A stretch of DNA of 64,000 nucleotides, taken from positions 782,821 to 846,820 of the forward strand of contig NW_008710013.1 of the NCBI RefSeq assembly GCF_000327385.1, given 5' to 3'. A program made the translations under genes and the position numbers. Source of the DNA: Lottia gigantea (lineage: Eukaryota > Mollusca > Gastropoda > Lottiidae). The notes below the pieces were generated by a model. The model had not been told where the DNA came from. It did not search any database and saw only the letters and a list, made by a program, of their open reading frames with translations. Of this stretch, positions 56,083 to 64,000 are shown piece by piece (position 1 is the stretch's first letter; each line of letters begins with the position of its first letter).

Positions 56083-58085
56083 AACTAGAGCCACTCGTGG
56101 CACAGAGTGGGACTTTGCAAATGTAGCAAATTGCAAAAGACCCCGAAAAAATCATCCTTCCACGATAATTAGATCAAGCGCAAGAACAGTCTAAAGTTGA
56201 GAAATTTTCATTTTTTAGAAGATTCTAATACCGGAAGTAGACGTCAGACCTCACAAATGAAAGTATCAGCAGATAGCCAAGGTCAATGCCCTTTGATCTT
56301 GTAAAAGAGAAGGTCTAAAAAGGTCAAGATCAAGAGATATACGTCATCAAAATTTCTAATTGCACACGACTATAAAACCGGAAGTTGACATAGGACAGCA
56401 AATATGAAAGTACAAAATTAATAGATAGCCAATGCCAATGACGTTTAATCCTACAAAGGTCAAGGTCAACAAAGATCAAGGTCAAAAATTGAAAATTTTC
56501 AATTTCCAAAACCTGTTCCTTTTTTTGAACTAAGAAGCGGAAACAACCGAAATTCTAAGACAAAGTGGCTCACAATATGAGGTAAATGTATGCAAAGTTC
56601 CATTTTGAACAAACGTATACTTTGCGAGTTATGCTCCTGGCCAAAAATATCAATAATGAGTGATATAACCAAATGTGCCACGCCCACCTTAATTTTTTTT
56701 TGCATAGGGTAATTGATATTCCAAATGTTATGTTGTGTTTTAAATTTCAAGCTTCTACATTATTCAGGTCAAAAGATATAGGTCAACAAATGTCAACAAA
56801 GGTCAAAATCGAAAAATTAAAATATCCAAATGTTAAAACCCGTTCCTTTTTTGAAACTATAAAGCTGAAACAACTGAGCTGTTAACACAAACTGGCCAAA
56901 CGGATGAGGTAATTGTGTGCAAAGGCCCTTTTTTAACAAACGTATCCTATGCGAGTTATGCCCCAAAATGTAAACAATTAGTAATTCAACCCGGGTGTGC
57001 CACGCCCACCCCAATTTTTTGGTCATAGGTGAATTCATATTCAAAGTGTCTAGTTGTATTCCAAATATCAAGGTTCTACATAAAATAGGTCATAAGATAT
57101 ACATACACCAAGATCAAAATGACACCAATATGGTAAAACAAAACTCAAATTTGAAAAAATCACCAATTTCAATTTTGCTTTAAAAAAGCAATTGTTCTAT
57201 ATCTATGTTAAGTGCATGAAAAGCACATTAGGAAACCTAAAAAAATAACCCTCTAGGTTAATTAGGTCAGGTGCTAGAGCAGTCGAAAGTTGCGAATTTG
57301 GCTTTTTACGGATAGCTATAGAACCGGAAGTGCATATCGGAGGTCAAAGGTCAAAGTATCAAATGATAGCCAAGGTCAATGACTGACCATATGAAGGTCA
57401 AGGTCATCAAAGGTCAAGGTCACATGGTGTGATCGTTTTAAGCTTTAAAAAATTTCAACCGGAAGTTGCAAAAAAGCAAAAGCGAAATTCAAAATTCGGC
57501 TCCCAATGTTTTTTGCGCAATCGATTGCGGAATACATTCACATCAAATTTGAGTATATCAACATTTACCCTGAGGCCCCATTTTGAGTTTTACAAAAGTG
57601 TGTTTTTTCAATATGGCGGCCAAAGTATCACTTCCGGTCTGGATTTTATTTTCTTTGTTTTTTTGTAATAGCATTTAATTACGATCAGCATAAATTTCGT
57701 TGACCTATTTCAATTACACCGGAAGTTATTCGACCGGAAGTGGATTGTCTTTTCAATTGATTCCCCGTTTAAAACCGGAAGTAAAGTTAAATATTTGACA
57801 ACTACATATTATTTACTTTAGTGATGCCCCTTTGCATATTAAATTTCAGATCAATCGATGCAAAAACAAAAAAGTTGCAAAAAAATTGCAAAATTTGATC
57901 GAAAAAAGTGAGCGACAAATTTTCGAATTACGTAATTTTTCAAGTGCTATCAGATCAGAAATTACAGACACATTCTAAAAATGGAAGTCCGCAGAAAATC
58001 GACGCAAAAATGCGCCTTCTAGAGCCGATTTTCGACTTTTTGCACATGTTGAACTGTGGCATTTTCCGGCATTTTTCATTAGACC
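56083..58085 (-). repeat. ~2-kb CCGGAAGT/AAGGTCA-rich element, copy F2
   Basis: Inverse of F1 (18998-20940), beginning ctagagccactcgtggcaca and ending near gttgaactgtggcattttcc. It contains at least seven CCGGAAGT or ACTTCCGG cores (about 56232, 56378, 57324, 57459, 57631, 57719, 57736, 57773) and several AAGGTCAAGGTCA-like pairs (56270-56480, 57340-57420). It has diverged from F1 and has no long open frame. Confidence 0.8.
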
Positions 58086-58400
58086 ACATGGTGCAGAAAA
58101 GTAGGATGTAAACTCCATTCATTTCATTTCATTTCTGTTTACGTACTGGTCGTTCCAAAGGATTTGATCTGTCCAAAAACAATCTTTCCTTCCTAATGAA
58201 GCGATCATTCTCCAATTATATCAGCACGGCAGCCATACTAACAACTTTTTACGTGTCGTAACTTTACAACAATATTTACAACATACGACATCGTAAAAAC
58301 GGTTGTGAATTTATATTACAACTTACAACATCGTAAATCATAAATTACGTTATGACTACCTTGTGGATACGGGACCAGGGGCGGCGATCTGTTTTGAAAA

Positions 58401-58418
58401 GGGGGGGGGGGGGGGGGA
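58401..58418. repeat. Poly-G run
   Basis: About 18 consecutive G after gttttgaaaa. It is a likely site of length error, and single-stranded it could form a quadruplex. No gene context. Confidence 0.85.
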
Positions 58419-58439
58419 ACATCTTTTGTGAGTACTGGG

Positions 58440-58539
58440 ACAACTATCATCTAGGTAAAAATAATTATCACCTAGGTGAAAATTGAAGGTTTTTAGTTCA
58501 AAATAAAAACTGAAATATGTCGAATGTGAGCCACCGTAT
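58440..58539 (+). repeat. Truncated GGTGGCTCA-ended element, copy G2
   Basis: Carries the inner tatcacctaggtgaaaatt block, the ttcaaaataaaaactgaaa stretch and the end tgtgagccaccgta that match the right half of G1 at 61924-62145. The left end is missing. Confidence 0.65.
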
Positions 58540-59150
58540 ACTGCAGAAATATGTGATAACTTGAAACTATTCCTGAATCCAAAATGGCCTACACCTTGGT
58601 AACCAGTATAAACAAATTATTTTTATAACACTAGACTTAAACATACCTATATTAAAACATATACTAAATCATCAAAACATAATGTTTACACTGGAAAAGT
58701 GTATACAAGCACTGTACAAGAATCTATGACATACTTAATTGAACAAACTTCAATTTGAACCATATACAATCTTGATGGCAGAACAAACCATTCTACGTGT
58801 ACTAGAACTAAGTACTAAGGCAGAATGACCATACGGATAAGAAAGAAAACAACTTAGATGGTCATTACAAAAGCTCAGAAAGGACCCAGGTTTAATAGAA
58901 CTCAAAGAGATAAGTTAATACTGTGAACTAAATACAATTAATTACAATTATATCAATTTAATCACACTCTTTAAAATATGTGAAATGTTGTCTTAACTTT
59001 TTCACCAATTAAATTGGGAATCCAAAACACAAAACTGAAAACTGGCATTTATAGTTCAACATTGTGATCTACAATGAACACTAAAAATTAATCTGAAACT
59101 CTGACCCAAAATCATAATTGAAATGAAATGAAACTAACACGGTGGTCATC
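58540..59150. other. Spacer without recognised features
   Basis: AT-rich sequence between repeat G2 and the BEL/Pao fossil. I see no coding region, and no terminal repeat of the fossil could be identified here. Confidence 0.4.
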
Positions 59151-61822
59151 ATTTAAAATACATCTGGAAACAAAGATTTACATAAAGATGGTATACCATT
59201 CTCCAAACAACTTCTAATCTTTTTGGTGACATGGACACCTGCTTGCTGTGTCATAACATAATCATTATACCTGGATGGTGTCGATAAGGCCTGGTTCATC
59301 AGCTTCTTGAGTCTGAATAGGTTCTTGAGGTTTATCATCATCTGGTGGTGAATTAATTTTGAAAGGATACAGTAGTTTCAGTGGGCTTTCGATTCTTATT
59401 ACAAATTCTAACCATCGCTACAATTTATAACCATTTATAACTTTATGTCCATTATGTCGACTATCTATGTGAGAGTTTCTTAATTCAAATCAATTCTTTT
59501 CGCCATCTGTTCCAATGATGATCCATTATTAGTTTAAGGTGTTTCATTCGTTTTGTATGAGTGTCTGTCGTAAATGTAAAATCAGCATCATCAGGGGGAT
59601 TTCTGTCAGCTATTCTATAGCCAAATATCAAATGGCATGACGTGAGGGGTTCTTCATAATCATTAGATGTGACGTAAAATATGGGTATTGAATTTAGCAC
59701 CATTTCTGCTTCGAGAATTACAGTTATAAGACGATAGTCGAAGGTACTGATCTTCTTGCGCAAAAACTACGAAAGCTTCTGAGAAAAACACCAGGTGTTA
59801 GATTAGGTGAATAGCTCTAGTGACGCAACAGATAAACAGGCTAATCCATATCTTGGAACTGTCCCCAGTAGAAGATTTGGTATATAAGGTTGGTGATTCG
59901 GCGCTTACTCTAAATTGTGGTAAAGGAGGTGCATCAAGGTAACTATAAGGATTCGCAGCAAGTCTTCGACAAGAGAAGATCAATTCGAGGATCAATTGGT
60001 AGGCGACAGCAGTATGGTCGGAAAGGTACATCTTTGTAAGTAAATAGATTTCATGTCTTTTAATCCAAGAACTAAAGTTTTCCATGTATGTTAACAGTTT
60101 CCATCTAAATCTTGTTGATCTTTGCATAGTTCCTGGAACAATAGCTTGAAATGAACTAGAGGATAGAGTAGAGGATAAGCTATCTGAAGATTGTATTCCA
60201 AATGAAGTTCTTGAGAAACTTTCGTCTTCTTCGGAGAATCAATTTTGGACTTCGCGTTTGACATTTCTTCGTTTGATAGTCTCAATTTACATATGACGTA
60301 AAATTCATAGGCTTACATCATCAATGTGTATATATTTGAGTAAGTGATGATCATCTTCTTCATACTTCTCTATGTGGTGTTTGATCGTTTCATTTAACAG
60401 AAAGGGACTGAATGTAACACCAAATACAGCTCGGGTAAATCTTAGGGTTATGATATTCTGCTCCTCAATGTGGTCGACCCAAAGGAATCTCAAAACACCC
60501 GTGTCTTCCTTTGCTATGCGAACCATGAGAAACGCATTTTCTATGTGAGAGCGATTTTAAAACTTCTAAATCTGATGATGATGTCCATTATCTTTTGAGT
60601 AAGTATTGGTCCTGCATGTACACAATCATTCAAAGAGGTTCCATTCGATCATAGACGATTCTTAGTTTGGTAGTAGACTTTTCATTCCTCACTGCGGCAT
60701 TGTGTGATATATAGTGTATATTTTCATTGGGAGGTTCAGATTTTTTTCTGTGTCAACTACTTCTACTATTCCTCTCTTAAGTTGGTCCTTGATTACGTTG
60801 TCATACTCCATAAGGATGTTTGGTTCTCGTTGAAGGCGCTTTGGAAGATGTTTTAATCGTTTCAAGCTCAAGTCATAATTTTCAGGCAAAGGAGGATGCA
60901 TAGATTTCCATGCTAAGCTCGCTTCATAATATCTTCCATTGCAGTTTATCTTCTCAATGAATTCTTCATAGACTGATTTAGAGTTGATTCCAAGAGATTC
61001 GAAATGGATAAGTTTGGAGGTTAAGCTATCTGTAGTCATGGTTGGTCCAGAGAGTACTCACCCTACTTTGGTGTGAATATCTATAGGACCTTCCTCCCCC
61101 GTTCCATTTTACCAGTAACGAAGTTCCAGTATTGATCAGACCCAATTAGAATATCAATGGGAAGACCGCCAAACGTGTAATCTACGAACCAAAGTCGAGA
61201 TCGATGAGGATAGGCTTGATGTGTCTGAGCATCACCTATATATGGTACTACATAAGCTGTTATCTTTATTTCAGTAGCAGCTTCGGTCTTCACACAGAAT
61301 TCTACAACATCGACAGTAAGAATTCTTCCGATGTTCCAAAGGTCTTTTCTGTCTGCCTTTTACTTGAAGGGTCAAAGATTTCGAACTTCTTTCGGTTATG
61401 AATGTCCGGGCTATTATTTTGGTGTGTAGATTGGCTTCCATCCCATTGAGTTTCGGGTTTAGTTGTAGGAGTGTCTTGTTGAGTTCCCATGCTGTCGTTG
61501 TGGTAATCTATCTTTGTCACTTGTATTTGCTGGACAGATTACGATACTCGCAATTGTTGCATCTCATATTGGTAGGACAATCTCTGGAACTATGGCCCTT
61601 GCAGAAGAATATGAAACATCTTCCAAATTTTCTAAAGATGCCCTTCCTTGCATGGATGTTTCGGTTTTACAGCTGCTGAAGGGTGTTTCTGCAGTAGGTA
61701 CATTAGGTTTGTCCTGAAGGTGAGTCCTGTGTGTAAAGAGCTGTTGCTGCTGCAGATATTAGGAAGGCTTCTTGTTCTGATTAATAGAGTGGGATTGTCG
61801 ACTTGGCCTAGTAGATCTGGAT
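59151..61822 (-). mobile_element. Broken BEL/Pao-type LTR-retrotransposon fossil A
   Basis: Minus-strand relic. From right to left it shows a gag/protease-side region (about 61800-61080), a reverse-transcriptase region (about 61040-60300) and an integrase region (about 60290-59480, with wording such as HHWNRWRKELI typical of BEL/Pao integrases), then a short tail. It is heavily broken, probably by more than ten lesions, and parts of the expected pol order are absent. No LTRs were recognised. Together with fossil B it suggests an old insertion that was later duplicated or rearranged. Confidence 0.75.
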
Positions 61823-64000
61823 CTGAGAAAAACCCCAGTTGTTAGATTAGGTGTATAGCTCTAGTGACGCGACAGATAAATAGGCAAATCCATATCTTGA
61901 AACTGTACCCAGTAGAAGATTTGTACGGTGGCTCATATACGACATATTTCACTTTTTATTTTGAATTAGAAAAAAAATGTCACCTAGTTGAAAATTAATT
62001 ATCACCTATGTGAAAAATTAATTTTGAATTAAAAACTTTAATTTTCATCTAGGTGATAATTGAACGATTTTTGTAAAGAACGGCGGCGAAAAAAAGTTTT
62101 TAATTCAAAATAAAAAGTGGAAAATGTCGTATGTGAGCCACCGCAGATTTTGGTATATAAGGTTGGTGATTCGGCGCTTACTCTAAATTGTGGTAAAGGA
62201 GGTGCATCAAGGTAACTATAAGGATTCGCAGCAAGTTTTAGACAGGAGAAGATCAATTGTCTAATTGCCACGGATAATCCAATATCTAGATCAAACTTCA
62301 GTAAGGGAAACGTCTACTCTATTTTGTACAAACTACTTTCAATGAGAAGGTTGTGTTATCCAGTAGAGGGATACTTTTGAGTCAAAATAACCAACAGGAT
62401 TCATTAGAGGCATTACAGGTTCCAGGGCTAATTTGACAAAAGTCAACGGTCTAGAGAGTACCACTGCAGATAACAGTTCTATGAGAGGAATAGTCTGCTT
62501 GTGGATCGGAGATAGTCTTGTTTTCGAAGCACTAAACTTCACAAAGATACTATTTTCAGATGTAAATTTAACATACACTAGAGCTTCTTAGGCAACTAAC
62601 GATGCGTCGCAGAATCCAATCAATTGGTAGGCGACAGCAGTATGGTCGGAAAGGTACATCTTTGTAAGTGAATAAGTTTCATGTCTTTTAATCCAAGAAC
62701 TAAAGTTTTCCATGTATGTTAACAGTTTCCATCTAAATCTTGTTGATCTTTGCATAGTTCCTGGAACAATAGCTTGAAATGAACTAGAGGATAGAGTAGA
62801 GGATAAGCTATCTGAAGATTGTATTCCAAATGAAGTTCTTGAGAAACTTTCGTGTTCTTCGGAGGGTCAATTTTGGAATTCGCGTTTGACATTTCTTCGT
62901 TTTTGATTATTCATTCAAATAAATCTTGTGAATTGTCAAGGTTGAATCCAGCTTCTGATAGTCTCAATTTAGATATGACGTAAAATTCATAGGCTTACAT
63001 CATTAACGTGTATATATTTGAGTAATTGATTAAAAAACTCTTGACCATCTTCTTCATACTTCTCCATGTGGTGTTTAATCGTTGCATTTAACAGAAAGTG
63101 ACTAAATGTAACACCAAATACAGCTCGGGTAAATCTTAGGGTTATGATATTCTGCTCCTCAATGTGGCCGACCCAAAGGAATCTCAAAACATCTGTGTCT
63201 TCCTTTGCTATGCGAACCATGAGAAACGCATTTTCTATGTGAGAGCGATTTTAAAATCGCTAAATCTAATGATGATGTCCATTATCTTTTGAGTAAGTAT
63301 TGGTCCTGCATGTACACAATCATTCAAAGAGGTTCCATTCGATCATAGACGATTCTTAGTTTGGTAGTAGACTTTTCATTCCTCACTGCGGCATTGTGTG
63401 AGATATAGTGTATATTTTTATTCGGAGGTTCAGATTTTTTTTCTGTGACAACTACTTCAACTATTCCTCTCTTAAGTTGATAACCTTGGTGTGAACAGCT
63501 ACAGGACCATATCTGTAAATGAAGGTTCCTGCAATCTGGAGTAGAATTGGACTGAATGTAGAACTAGAGTACATGGTGACAGAGCAATCTTTCGAGCTAG
63601 TCTTCTGCTTCAATCCTGCTGAGTTTCGGTTTTAGTTGTAGGAGTGTCTTGTTGAGTTCCCATGCTGTCGTTGTGGTAATCTATCTTTGTCGCTTGTATT
63701 TGCTGGACAGATTACGATACTCAGTTGTTGCATCTCATATTGGTAGGACAATCCCTGGATCTATGGCCCTTGTAGAGGCGTCTGTAATATCTTTCAAATT
63801 TTCTAAATATGTCCTTCCTTGCATCGATGTTACTGTTTTGTAGCTGCTGAAGGTTGTTTCTACAGTAGGTACATATTGTTCCTGAAGACGAGCCATGTGT
63901 GTAAAGAGCTGTTGCAGTTTCAGGTCCACCTCTGGTAGTAGGAAGGTTTCTTGTTCTGATTAAAAGGTTGGGATTATTGAGTTGGTCTAGGAGATGTGGC
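61823..64000 (-). mobile_element. Broken BEL/Pao-type fossil B (runs off the window)
   Basis: Second copy of the same family as fossil A, head to tail with it and sharing long, closely similar blocks. It shows gag-side, reverse-transcriptase, RNase-H-side and integrase-side regions. It is heavily broken, contains the small DNA element G1, and continues past the right edge. No LTR separates it from fossil A, which argues for rearrangement after insertion rather than two independent intact insertions. Confidence 0.75.
61924..62145. mobile_element. GGTGGCTCA-ended inverted-repeat element, copy G1
   Basis: A 222-bp non-coding element with inverted ends: TACGGTGGCTCATATACGAC on the left and the inverse of TGCGGTGGCTCACATACGAC on the right. 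Inside are repeated near-palindromic CACCTAGGTG/CATCTAGGTG blocks. It sits within fossil B. The flanks share agattt on both sides, and the same position in fossil A (about 59878) lacks the insert, so the empty site is visible in the window. Confidence 0.85.

Noticed and set aside
61398-61845. Plus-strand open frames in the right-hand region
   Set aside because: They are the opposite strand of the BEL/Pao fossil, whose coding direction is minus.

Overview
This is animal nuclear DNA. It is AT-rich, has many short exons with GT/AG introns, and is crowded with dispersed repeats. The gene set and the repeat style (tandem-core elements, many small inverted-repeat elements) suggest a lophotrochozoan, most likely a mollusc. 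That assignment is an inference, not a proof.

Layout. Positions 1-13.6 kb hold no recognisable exon. This is probably the first intron, or the 3' side, of a minus-strand gene whose first coding exon lies at 13597-13707 and matches the N-terminus of the myosin phosphatase Rho-interacting protein (MPRIP). The stretch contains a 1-kb minisatellite of 30-bp units (11150-12195). About 2.95 kb away, head to head, HIF1AN (factor inhibiting HIF, an asparaginyl hydroxylase) runs on the + strand in eight exons (16658-24515; 337 aa). Next, also on +, is BMS1, a GTPase of 40S ribosome biogenesis, in 23 exons (27301-41570; 1189 aa). For both genes the exon lengths I deduced sum to an exact open frame. On the minus strand follows a complete secreted astacin metalloprotease with one MAM domain (43041-48269; 436 aa). 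Its active-site exon 7 exists as two 243-bp copies only 25 bp apart. A MULE-type DNA transposase with a vertnin/OTU-like N-terminal region lies at 49201-51809 (+). A decayed second astacin copy lies at 54998-56068 (-). The right end (59.1-64 kb) is two broken, tandemly placed BEL/Pao-type fossils.

Repeats. At least six families recur: (1) GGGCGTATA elements with ~160-bp internal tandem units; (2) ~0.7-0.8-kb elements with CAGTGGTGTAACC ends, found inside introns of all three complete genes; (3) TTAA-flanked elements with AGGGACAG ends; (4) an inverted pair of ~2-kb elements rich in CCGGAAGT and AAGGTCA motifs; (5) a foldback MULE-like element with a perfect 9-bp target duplication in BMS1 intron 2; (6) small GGTGGCTCA-ended elements, one nested in the BEL/Pao fossil.

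Most noteworthy are the astacin exon pair, whose 25-bp spacing should make splicing mutually exclusive; a 17-unit, 35-bp minisatellite in BMS1 that has multiplied the exon 7 splice donor; and the transposase carrying an OTU-like region without its catalytic cysteine.
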